Assembly: GCA_963969395.1 (NCBI GenBank)
Contig: OZ017795.1
Coordinates: 22,673,063-22,737,062, forward strand
DNA from: Pseudoscleropodium purum
Taxonomy: Eukaryota; Streptophyta; Bryopsida; Hypnales; Brachytheciaceae
Direction: 5' to 3'
DNA length: 64,000 nucleotides
How positions within the stretch are numbered: position 1 is the first letter of the stretch; each line of letters begins with the position of its first letter. This document shows, piece after piece, positions 12,624 through 23,000 of this stretch. The notes under the pieces are model-generated. The model made no database searches and was not told the DNA's origin. It was given only the letters and a program-made list of their open reading frames with translations. The position numbers and the translations under genes were made by a program.

Positions 12624-13525
12624 TTAATCCCTAAATTCCCAAGGCCGTTTTTCTGTCAAAAACCAAGAAAACAAAAAAAAAATCATTTTTTTAAGAATCT
12701 AACCGTAGGATCTTTTACTTCATTTGTCTTAGCTCATGTGATAAAAATTTAATAAAGTTTGACCGTATAGATTGGAAGATATTAGCATTTAAAGTTGAAA
12801 AAGAAAGCTTTTTTGAACATTGGCCTGCAATTTTAGATGACTTTGAACGCAAATTGTGGAATTTTTTTGCACTACAAATTTTGAATTTAAATTTTCTTAT
12901 GTTGAAGAATTGAGTTGAAAGTCTAGGAAAAAAAATTCAAAAATAAAACACTTGATTTTCATTCTCTAAAAAAATGCTAAGTAGAAGTAGGTCCAAGATT
13001 GGAAAAAAAACTATATCATTAATAACTCCAAGATGGGATTGAAAGACAATAATCCCAATGGTGAGATTTTCTTAGCAAGCAAACACAACATTTTCAAAAA
13101 ATAATTTGTGGAAAATTGTGAAAATTGCATTCAAAAACGAATCCTAAAAGTTATTTTTTTAAGAAGATGTTGAAACTGCCTGAAAAATAAGATTGTCTTT
13201 AACTTTTTCATTATTAGTCCAAATAGAACAAATCAAAACTTCACATGTAGAAAAAAATGAAACATTTCAGAGGAAAAAAATTAAAATTTTTTTTGATTTT
13301 TTGAAATTTTTTTGTGCTGCTTGCCGAGTTTAGTTTCAAGCTTTTTGTGGGATAACTTTTGCTCCCAGGCACCAATTGAAATAAAAATTATATTCCTACG
13401 TAGGTAATTAGTTTTTTCTATCTTACGAGAAAGTTTCAAAACAATTTACCAAAAATTGAGGTCACAAGAACCTACCCAAAATCTGATTTGTCCCTCAAGG
13501 GGACAATGGGAATTTAGGGGTTTAA
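12624..13525 (+). mobile_element. ~0.9 kb non-coding repeat with TTAA-CCC termini, copy 2
   Basis: Diverged sister of the repeat at 11254-12179, in the same orientation 0.45 kb downstream. Begins TTAA-TCCCTAAATTCCC and ends GGGAATTTAGGGG-TTTAA; the 12-bp inverted repeat CCCTAAATTCCC is exact. The interior follows the same order of shared blocks. It has no coding capacity. Confidence 0.6.
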
Positions 13526-14700
13526 CTTTTCTGCAAGGACTCTTTTGACATCCCCAATTGAAATATTGTATAAACATCTCATTAGTAGATTTTCATATTT
13601 AAAAGAACCTATGATCAATCCAAGTATGATATAATGTAAGGAAATTAAGGATGTTGAGAAATTAAAAACAATGAAAAAAGTCCAAAACAAGTGAATGCCA
13701 CATTTAACTACTTCTGGACTATTCATTGATATTTGGACTGAAGATCATGGGATCCTCTGATTATAGGATTGGGAGATCCCTGATGTTTTGCATAGATTTC
13801 CCAATGTTTTGCATTATTTCTTGATGATAATTTTTTTTCTCATGATGATCATTATTAATTCTGGACTTTTGAAAGTCCAGAAGTAGTTAAATGTGGCATA
13901 TGATGAAGATGACAATAAGAGCTAGATGAAGGTTTCATCTTGAAACAAAACCATTGTCATTTACAATTTCAAAAAATTTCAAAAAAATCCTAATTGTTTA
14001 TTGTAGGTGGAAAGCCCAAAATTTGATGTTCATATTACATTATTGTTTATTACATACCTTTGTTTTACTAGAAGGGTTGCTATTGTAAATTGATGTTATT
14101 GATATCTATATTATTTAGGTGTTTATGATAAAAGCACCTTCAATAGTTGTAAAATATTCACTTACACCTAAACTCAAGGCTCACATGCTTGCATTTCTAT
14201 ACTCATGCACTAGCGTCAATGGTTTTACTAGTAATGACATATCATGGATTTGTCAACTTAATTCTTAATAGCTCTACATTCTTTGTTTTTAGAAAGTATT
14301 TGACTCATTTATATTCCATTCAATTAATTCCTTTGCACTTCAAGGGGTAAGATGTTTGAAAACCCAACACAAAGGCAATTTTCCATCCAATGATTTTTTG
14401 AAAAACTTATATAGAAAAATACAAACAAACAAATATTGACAAAATTTAAAAAACAACTATGAGGGTACTTTCCATCAAGATGACATTTACGAATACATAT
14501 TTCATAGTAGCTAAACAATAAACCTCATGCTATTTGCATTATTGAATAGTGGTACCAAAGTGGCTATGGAATTCATTAAGACTTCATTGAAAAAGAGCTA
14601 TTGTATTAGTATCAATGTCTTCAATGTAGAGACTTGTTTCACATGCATTACTCTAATTTTCATTCCCACTTCACCTATGGTGTAGGTTGAAAATTTCAAC

Positions 14701-14924
14701 CACTATAAGAAACTAGAGTTTTTTAAAGTTTAATTGAACAATTTTTGAATGACATAAAAAACAAAACCCTATGTTTTTAAGTCAACAATGATGTCCTTTA
14801 ATGTTCTAGTGAACATCATTGTTGATTTGAAAATATATATTTTTTTCAATGTCACCTAAAATCTATTCACTTAGATGACAATTGGTATATTGGACGTCAC
14901 CTAAAACAAAGTTTTCTTATAGTG
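14701..14924. mobile_element. CACTA-type MITE (224 bp)
   Basis: Starts CACTATAAGAAACTAGAGTT and ends AAGTTTTCTTATAGTG, giving a terminal inverted repeat of CACTATAAGAAA. Inside is a second inverted pair, GTCAACAATGATGT against ATCATTGTTGA. Flanks are AAC on the left and AAA on the right, an imperfect 3-bp duplication. The termini are those of CACTA/EnSpm-derived MITEs. No coding capacity. Confidence 0.7.
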
Positions 14925-15039
14925 AAAACTCCAAATATTCTCTACTACTTTTTTTATAAGAAGATCTTTTTTGCCTTGTTGAATAATCTTATATACTATA
15001 TAATTCCATTACATATTGAAATTGAATGTATCAAAATCT

Positions 15040-15300
15040 ATAGCTCAAGATTATTATAGAAATGAAGAATGTGCTTATTGTTCTATAGATTGGACCATTA
15101 TTGGTAAAGTACTTTAGTAATAGGTCTCATTCTTTCAAGGTTAACCTTATAATAGTGCCTAGGTGTCAAATGGATGACTTTTAAGGTGGTTTTTTAAATC
15201 ACTATAGAAATGAAGAATGCATCTATTGGTCCAAAAATCAATTCATTTTTTAATGAGTACTTTTGTCATAAGTTAGCATCCTTCCAAAGTTAAAGAATTA
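15040..15300 (+). repeat. Internally repeated dispersed sequence
   Basis: The phrase 'atagaaatgaagaatg' followed by 'attg(g/t)t' and an 'accattNtt' or 'tcattttt' block occurs at about 15055 and again at about 15205. A related stretch occurs at about 60950-61060 ('atagaagtgaagaatgcacc'). It appears to be a fragment of a dispersed repeat family. Confidence 0.45.
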
Positions 15301-16208
15301 AAAAGTGATTCCTGCTAATTTTGACTAGGGGATTGAAAGTAATTGTAGATCTCAAAAACTTCATATCCAAAAAATATATTTTGAGATCTTGATGTCACTA
15401 TATTGGTGTCACTATAGACAGTCATGATGTTTAAACGAGAAGAAGGTAAGTAAAATAGAAGATACTAAAACCACTAAAATTTCATTCCATCTCCAACACT
15501 GACCCTGTCAAGGGCAAGTCACCTATTCATACTTGATTGACCTTCAATTAGCAAGTGGTGTAAAAGCATGACTTGGCAAAATAACCAAAGCAACCAATCA
15601 TTGCATGGAAATGGTCTCCTCCACAGTCCCTTCACTGAAGTGTTCTGCAACATTCCACTTTGAAATTACATACGAAATTCTTACACAGTGCTGAAAATTT
15701 AACCTCAACAGATTCGGCTCTTATAATCAAAAGATCACTATACATCTATACATCTCCCACCCCACCCCACCCCAAAAAAGAAAAGAAAAAAAACTCCACT
15801 ACATATTCGTTATAATGCTTCAAGTGACACAGATAGTATCCTCTTCCCTACACATTTCCTGCAATCAAAACCCTACGGCTAGTTTTGAATTACACTTGCA
15901 ACAGAAATGAAAAATATGTAGCCTATGACAAATCTGCTGCATCTCTGCCTCCAGTGATTCCTCTCAGCCCACCTCCATGACTAGATTCTCCTGGTAAGGA
16001 TGTCCAGACGTTAATGTTGTGGCAGCGGAGTCAGATTCACAAGCGTCCAAGATATAAAAAGGTGGTGCACCCACACTGTACCGAAATCAGCATACTTGTG
16101 GGCGATACTGATAGGTGCAAGCAATTTTAATGGATTGGAAGTTGAAAGACATAAATCATCACAAAATAAAAGACACAATTTGAAGTTTGAAATGAATATC
16201 ATATGGAA

Positions 16209-16327
16209 GGTAAGAGACCCTATTTGTGTGCCACTTTGTAGTGCATTTGAAAATTTGAAATGTACACTAATGATACACGGTGGCACAAATAGGGTGGCTT
16301 CTGAATTGTGACACAAATAGTCTTACC
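16209..16327. repeat. Foldback element (119 bp), possible MITE
   Basis: The left end reads GGTAAGAGACCCTATTTGTG and the right end reads CACAAATAGTCTTACC, its near inverse complement. An inner GTGGCACAAATAGGG also pairs with the left arm, so the arms are partly duplicated. Size and symmetry fit a small MITE; no clear target duplication. Confidence 0.5.
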
Positions 16328-16707
16328 TTACCCCAAACAAACACCTATCATAACAATATTCACCCAAAGGCAGAAAGCTTCTCTTAACAGAAGAAAAGCA
16401 TGCCAAATATTCAGAATTTTGTCAAAAGCTGGATTTTCCCGTAACAAGTGAAGAAGTATCCATGAGAAACCAGGATAATGCATCTGAAACAAGTAACTGT
16501 AGTGAAGAGACATTGACATTAATGCAAGTGATTGTTCTCCATGATTTTCTCCACGTTCGTGACAGACACCCCTGCTGCTACTACTGCTGAATAATGTTAT
16601 GATAATCATATACACAAGTAGTATACTTCAAATCACTAAACTTCAGATACTCCATATTTCACAGAAATTGGTTCGAAGAGAAGTGCACCCACCTTCCAGC
16701 CACTTTT

Positions 16708-18561
16708 CTACTTCTCGAACTGCTTATCTGCTTGCTTGGACCTTCGGGGCTTCTTGCTATGGGACGAGGAGCCGCTGTGCGAGCTGCGGTGCCTCTTGTG
16801 ATGCGCCGACTTCTTGGGAGCACACCACAACGAGCGCAGGAACATGAACACGGTGACGAAGGGAAGGGCCAGAATAGCAGCAGCCAAAAACCAAATGAAC
16901 TGGTCCGTCGCAAACTTGTACTTGCCCAACTTCCCCTTCAACTGGCGCTCCACTTGGGAGTGGTAGCCGTAAGCAGAAGTAATGGCACGGCGGTAGTGAG
17001 GACCAGCCAGAGTCTGCACGCGCTCCAAATGAGGGGCAGCACAGGTCTTCGCCTGGTCGATGTACGGCTTGCTCTTCTCTTTCACAGACTGCACATGATG
17101 TCCATGTCACGATTATTTTAACCCAAGCAGGTGAAGCTGATCATCAAGAAGAATTGAACACATACGAAGAGGAATCAGGTAATTCAGAAAAGGATCACGA
17201 ATTGGAAAGGATTACAAAAACAGGGCATTCAGAAGAATTAAGCTGTTCAGGAGCTGTTGGAAAGCATCATCAAGAGAATTCATGGTGAAGACTCTCTTGA
17301 TGATGCTGCTGTCTAACAAGCTCCTGGGGCAGTCTAATTCTCCTGAAGCCCTCCGAAAAGGTGAAAATTCAATAAGAAGTTAAAGATGATCCCCAAGAAG
17401 AATTGACCACATACGAAGTGGAATCAAGACAGGCAACAAAAACAGAACTTTCAGTAGAATCATCCTGCTCCAAGAGCTTATAGAGCAATCATAATCATGG
17501 TGAAGACTCTCTTGACAATGCTGTGTAAAACCTCCTGGATCACCCTAATTTGACTAAAAGCCCAGTAGGACCATGCATAGTCCAAAACCAGCAACGTCTG
17601 ATCTGGTGAAGACTCTACTGATAATGCAGCGCAAAACCTCCTGGAGCACCCTAATTCTACCCAAAGCCCAGTGCAGAGATGAAAATTTAATAACCAGCAA
17701 TGTCTAATGTGAGAACGTCCATACCTCCACGTAGGGATTCACAGTCTTCTGCACAGTCTCCACATGCGGTGCTATATACTCCTTCCCGGACTCCACCCCT
17801 TTCTTCACACTCTCAATATGGGGCGCCACCGCCACCACCACCTTCTCCCACTTCTCCCTGATCGCCGGCTTCACCTTCTCATGAAACGTATCAAGATGCG
17901 GCTTCACATACCCATGTGCATCCCCCACCTTACTACTCGCCGACCTCTTCAGCTCCTTCACCACGGGCTCCCCATGTGTAGACCACCTTGAACTCGCCGT
18001 CTTCTGCAAAGTCTCAGCATGGGTAGCAGCCCAAGGAGGTAACCACGATTGGTGAAGATCATCCAACTTTTTAGCTTTCTCCTCAGCTTCTCCTTTCGCC
18101 TTCAACATCGATGCTTCAGCTATTTGTAACCCACGCTCGGCCTTCTGGAGACGAAGCTTCTGATCCTCTAAAGCCTTGATGGCCTTCTCCTTTTCAGATA
18201 AGTGAGAAGAAGCGGTTTCTGAGACTGTTTTGGCATGATTCGCATGTAAGTCGGCTTCGGTTTTGAGCTTGGCGGATTCGTCTTGGAGGGATTGGACTTG
18301 GGACTCGAGCTCACGGATCTTGGACATGGCGGAGTCCACCTTGAGTTGGGAGACGTCGCGGGAACGGAGAGTAGTGAGCTCGTGTTCGAGTTCGTTGATC
18401 TTGGATTCCTTGGATTTCAAGCCTTCCTCCAGAGTGTGAAGCTTGGATTTGAGGAGGGTGAGCTCGTTGGTGTCGTCATGAGGGGTGGACTCGCAATGGG
18501 ATACAGTGCTCAGAGAGAAGCACAGGAGGAGGAGCAGTAGCAGGGGCTTCGTGGATGCCAT
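16708..18561 (-). CDS. Coiled-coil, single-pass membrane protein with 11-residue proline repeat (AT2G24420-like)
   Basis: Two exons, 17725-18561 and 16708-17088, joined in phase 0; 405 residues from the ATG at 18561. A signal peptide occupies the first ~25 residues (MASTKP, poly-Leu, STVSHCES). A Glu/Lys-rich coiled coil fills about 30-180. Prolines then recur at 221, 232, 247 and 265, and exactly every 11 residues at 265, 276, 287, 298 and 309 within P(H/Y)(V/I/L)-type units, suggesting amphipathic helices. A membrane span covers about 343-363 (FIWFLAAAILALPFVTVFMF), followed by a basic Lys/His/Arg/Ser tail. This architecture matches a plant family loosely named 'myosin heavy chain-related' or 'DNA repair ATPase-related' (Arabidopsis AT2G24420 and AT4G31340, recalled). 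The biochemical role is unknown; secretory-pathway location follows from the signal and anchor. A longer N-terminus is possible through an upstream in-frame exon. Confidence 0.85.
17131..17700 (-). repeat. Tandem repeats within the coiled-coil gene's intron
   Basis: The single coding intron (17089-17724) is mostly repeat. Blocks starting near 17131 and 17385 share 'aagaagaattgaNcacatacgaagNggaatca'. A 'ggtgaagactct' block with following 'aatgc' and 'ctcctggNgcaNNctaatt' occurs near 17284, 17499 and 17605. Unit length shrinks from about 255 to about 215 to about 105 bp, so copies are successively truncated. Confidence 0.7.
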
Positions 18562-18626
18562 CTTGAGTAGCATGAGAAAGCAAGTGGATGCCTTCAAGGG
18601 AGGCTCGTTTTTGCAAAACCTAGTCA

Positions 18627-19843
18627 CTGCAGAGAGAACATCAGAGCAGTGTAAGAACATACAGAATCAAAATTCAAATGTGTCCCCAACCGAGCTACTA
18701 GATTGTACTTGAGTCACTGAGTGGAACGGTAGACCATGGAACAATAACATACACCATACAACTGACGGTACGTGCTAAACCCTCACGACACCTCTCACCA
18801 AAATGCGAACATCTAGGATAGAGTAATTTCTACGAGCAAAACACAAACCCTAGCTAGTAAGACACACCCACCCCTGAAATGCAAGAGCCTGTAAGCGAAA
18901 CCAACAACTAGCCTTACATCCGAAATTTTCCAAAGATCTCCAAAACAGACCCAACCTAGACTAAAAAAAACCCACCTAAAATCGGAACCCTAGATCCCAC
19001 TTCCAAACCAAGACACAATCTGCAAAGCCTCTAAGAAGGGGATGATTAGCACCTCCAAAAACTATAACCAGGCAGTTTACTCCACCAACCCGAAAACTAT
19101 TACGACCTCGGACATGATAGTACCCCCAAAACTCCAAGCACACAACCACGGAATCTCCACCCAAAACCAAAGCTATACAACAACAGAGTCAAACAAAAAC
19201 CTACAAGAACTACACGATAAGCACGACCCTGTAATGCAAGAGCCTGTAAACGAAACCAACAACTAGACTTACATCGGAAAATTTTCAAAGATCCCCCAAA
19301 CAGACACAACCTAGACTATGAAACACCGAGATAAAATCCGTACCCTAGATCACACTTTCAAACCAAGACATAATCAGCAAAAGCCTCTCAGAAGGGGGAA
19401 TGATTAGCCACTCTAAAACGCACTAGGCACCTTCCTCCACCAACCAGAAAACTATTGCAACCTCGACCACGATGATACCCCAAAACTCTCAGCACACATG
19501 CACACGACCTCCACCGAAACCAAAGCTTTTACACCAACAGAGCCCAACTAAAACTGAACCCTGGATCCCACTTCCAAACCAAGACGTAATCTGCAAAGCT
19601 TCTACGAAGAGGACGATGATGAAAACCTCCCCAAACTCACCAGGCAGCTCTACTCCACAAAATCAGAAAACTATGGCAACCTCAGATAAGAAAGCTTCAG
19701 TAGTATCCCTTCCAAAACTCCAAGGAATCTCCTCCCCAAGCCGAAGCTTTACGAGAAAGGAGTCCAAGGAAAAATGAACCTGTGAAGTGAAGACTTGGTT
19801 TGACTTGGTTTGACTTGGTTGTGCAGAACTACAGATTCGTTAC
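18627..19843 (-). other. Possible 5' intron of the coiled-coil gene, carrying a triple tandem repeat
   Basis: On the minus strand a consensus donor (CATGCAG then GTAACG) lies at 19843/19844, and an acceptor (CTCTCTGCAG) ends at 18627. Splicing these would remove this interval and join 19844-20033 to 17725-18626. Most of the interval is a tandem array of three copies (18872-19770). The intron is inferred only from splice signals and reading phase. Confidence 0.4.
18872..19770 (+). repeat. Three-copy degenerate tandem repeat, unit about 355 bp
   Basis: Copies at about 18872-19226, 19227-19549 and 19550-19770. The first two begin CCCTG(A/T)AATGCAAGAGCC. All three contain CCCT(A/G)GATC(C/A)CACTT(C/T)C (starting 18988, 19343, 19559) followed by AAACCAAGAC and a GAAAACTAT block. 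The spacings are 355 and 216 bp, so the third copy lacks its first ~115 bp and part of the middle. Divergence is moderate, so the array is old. Confidence 0.8.
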
Positions 19844-20033
19844 CTGCATGTAGGCGTTGCGTTGGCAGAGAACTACTGTAGAAAGCTGCGCTTGTTGTTG
19901 CAACAACAAGCAAGACAACAAGCAGGGGGGCCAAGTGCCTGTGCAAGGAAGACGAGAAATGAGTGACTAGTGGAAAGAGCGGGTGGGCATCGCAGTGAAG
20001 GCGGAGGGTGGCACCGTCCACTGGCTGCTCCAT
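19844..20033 (-). other. Possible alternative upstream coding exon of the coiled-coil gene
   Basis: A GC-richer open stretch on the minus strand starts at an ATG (20033), encodes 63 residues with a hydrophobic segment (LAPLLVVLLVVATTSAAF) and ends at a good donor. Spliced to the acceptor at 18626 it stays in frame through the annotated MASTKP start: 190 plus 902 nt is divisible by 3. It would add about 85 residues. It may equally be an untranslated or uORF-bearing first exon; the in-frame join has a one-in-three chance of being accidental. Confidence 0.35.
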
Positions 20034-20039
20034 ACTGAA

Positions 20040-23000
20040 AAGAATTTTTTACCTTTTCTTTTTCTATTTCTTTTTCTTTTTCTTTCTTTCTAGTTTTCTA
20101 GTTTGGGAACAGTTTCAGCTCATAATAATTTCCCAAAACGAAACCAGAAAAGTTTAGAAAAGTTAGAGATATTCTTTTCTATGTGTTTTTGTTTTTTTTG
20201 CATGTGCTTGTGGTCATGGTGGTTGACCCTCTATAAGATAGAAACACCTAAAAGTAATATTTTCCATTCTTCGATACCTTGAGGATGACCTATTTCCAAG
20301 ATTCAAAACTACCACAACTTTTGAAAAGCAACTATTGAGAGGTGAGGACTTTTTTGAAGCAAACAATGAAAGCTGAGACATTTCCTACTTCAAGGGTGTT
20401 CATTCAAGGTGAGAGCAATGTTATGTATAGGCTATCCTTTGTTCTCAACTTTGAAAATTTATATAATATTATTAGAGTGTCAAAAAATTATGAAAACACT
20501 TGGATTCCAATTGTTATAAGCTCACTTGATAATCTCATCAAATTTTTTAGGGTCATTTGACTTTTGAGATAGTAGGGCAAGAAAAAGTATTGCTTTTGAG
20601 GTGTTTCTACCTTATTCAACCATAAAATAAAGGAAACTTTCTATTGGATTTAGGATTAGACCTAAGAATGAGCTCATATATATATAGAATGAATTTTATT
20701 GGTTGTGGATTAAAGGAAAGGAGGCTTTACATTGACAAATCTACATTGATTTGTCCTACTTGTGAAGAGGGGGGATTAGCTTCACCTAAGAAATTAGTGT
20801 CACCACAAAATTTTGTTTTTTGGAAATTGGTTCAATTTGTATATGATTTCAACCTACACTATTTCAAAATATTGTAATTTTGATAAATTTGCGTCACATG
20901 CACTATTATTCCAAAGCAATATATATATGTATGTGAGGAAGTTTGAGTAGGACTTTATTCGGAAAGTGAGATGGTGCTATAAGGTTAAAACCTCTATATT
21001 GTAATTGTTTGTTAAAATAAATATAACATAATCATAAACAATGTGGCAAATAAATGCACTTCAACATTTCTGGGTGAAAAGTACACAATTGATATTTGAA
21101 CCTATCAAAATATTTGTTTGGCATGGAACAATTATCATTTGGGAGTTGGCAACTTTGTCAATTGTTATTGTTTCTTCTAGAAATAGGTCTTTGAGTTAGC
21201 AACAATGGAGATTCTTTTTACTTTTGCTTAGTAGAAGACTTGTAATTGATTGGCCTTAGAAGTCAAAATTGTAAGTTGCATAGGTGACAAAGAAGTGATC
21301 CATTTTATAAAGGAATAACCATGTCATCTTAGCAAGATAAACTTTTCTCCTCTGATCACAATTTTTGGCATAGTTTCTAGAATAATAAGGTAGAAAAATA
21401 CAATATTTTCTTTAAGAGAATATACCCTTGTGAGCTCAAAATGGAGTTTGTTGAATAACACAAAAAAATCACAAAAACTCAATAAAATTTAAAATTTTTA
21501 TTTATTATAGAAAGTGTTGAAGTCCAAATGGAAAGATTCGATTCATTCTTGTTTTTTGGACAATCAATGCTTCTCATTCAAAAAATAACTCACAGGATTT
21601 ATTTTGGTACTCAATTTTTACAATTTAAAAAAAAATTCCACGTGTTTTAGTTTGTTTTCTAAAACGATTTCACCATTTGGAATTAATGAGTTTCAATTCC
21701 ATCTTAGAATTATTAGTGATTTAGTTTTCTTTCCATCTCATATCTACTTCTATAGTTCTATTTAACAATCCTTAAGGATAAAAATTAAGTTTTGTTTTTG
21801 TTTTTTGTTCTTTTTAATTCTCACATTCTTGAGTCAACACTTCAACCTTTTATAAAAGAAATCAATTCAAAATTTATAATGAAATTATTTTTTAAGCAAT
21901 GAAGACTCAAATCTTTAAAACTTAATCAACCAAGATGTAAGAAAAAACATTTTCTTCGATTTAAATGCAAATATCTTGCAATCTATATAGTCAAAGTTTT
22001 GGAAATTCCTTCCACACATGGAAATGAACCAAAGATTTTTTTGGTTTGATTCTTGGAAAGCTAAAAAAAGAAAAGTTAATATACTTGATTTTGTCATTAA
22101 CCTTGAAATGATGGGATCATCACCTTAAAAAGTAAAAAAAAAAATTTAATTCTTTTTTGTTATATTAGCACATCTAACTAGAAGAAAAACAACCCTCGAA
22201 AGAATCTAGATTATGTATAATGGATTCATATACAAATATTGTAAATTTTGAATTTTGATTTACATTTCTAGGACTAAATTTATGATTGTTATCTTTACAT
22301 ATATTAAAATAATATGAAAGGGATATATTTAGAACATTCATTGAGCTTTAAATGATTCCATCCAAAATTTTATTAACTTTATAGTGAAATTTGTTGCAAT
22401 GAATTTATAATTGTAAAACTTTCTATATATAGTTATTCAAAACAATTATTTAAAACTTAGATTTGTAGAACTCATTCTTAGAGGTCATTTTGATTAATTT
22501 TCAAAAGATTGGCTTTTTGAAAAGACATACTTTCAATTTTTTATTTATAGAATATAAATAAAATATTTGGAGATCTACTCCGCTCAAGTGTTATTGAATT
22601 GCTATAATAATAAAGGAAGATTTTGCCAAATGAAAGCAATAATGAGAAAGCTCACATACTCACGTATTCATGCTTACATACTAGTATTGTTGGTTTATAA
22701 GTGTATCAAACTTTTTATTCAAAACTAGTATTGGAGCCTGATAGTGAATTCAATATTAAAATCATTGATCCCTAAAGGGCCAGTGTCTCTTTAGGGGACA
22801 CTATGGAGTTTGGAAAGGTTCCCATGATCTCAATTTTTTAGGGAACTTTTTGAGGATGTGTAGTTCCATAAGAGCTTCATGGATGTACAATTTTAATTTC
22901 AATACAATGTTGAGTGAAGTAGTTATAGGCTTTTTTAAGGTAAAATTCAATTTGAGGTACAAGCAAAGACTACCAAAAATTTGTTGATTAGAGGGTAGGG

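Larger units (their letters stand above)
10655..16707. other. Intergenic region filled with repeats
   Basis: No coding sequence is recognisable. The first ~100 bp are probably the LCYE 3' untranslated region. The interval contains two ~0.9 kb related repeats (11254-12179 and 12624-13525), a CACTA-type MITE (14701-14924), a short internally repeated block (15040-15300) and a foldback (16209-16327). The part nearest 16707 probably includes the 3' untranslated region of the minus-strand coiled-coil gene. Confidence 0.6.

Noticed and set aside
16732..17121. Plus-strand and alternative minus-strand frames over the second exon of the coiled-coil gene
   Set aside because: They are shadows of the real minus-strand exon, which continues the family's repeat and membrane segment.
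22766..22800. Possible terminus of a fourth copy of the ~0.9 kb TTAA repeat
   Set aside because: The end resembles the family (ATCCCTAAAGGGCC and a following hairpin), but the adjacent sequence does not match the interior and TTAA is absent.
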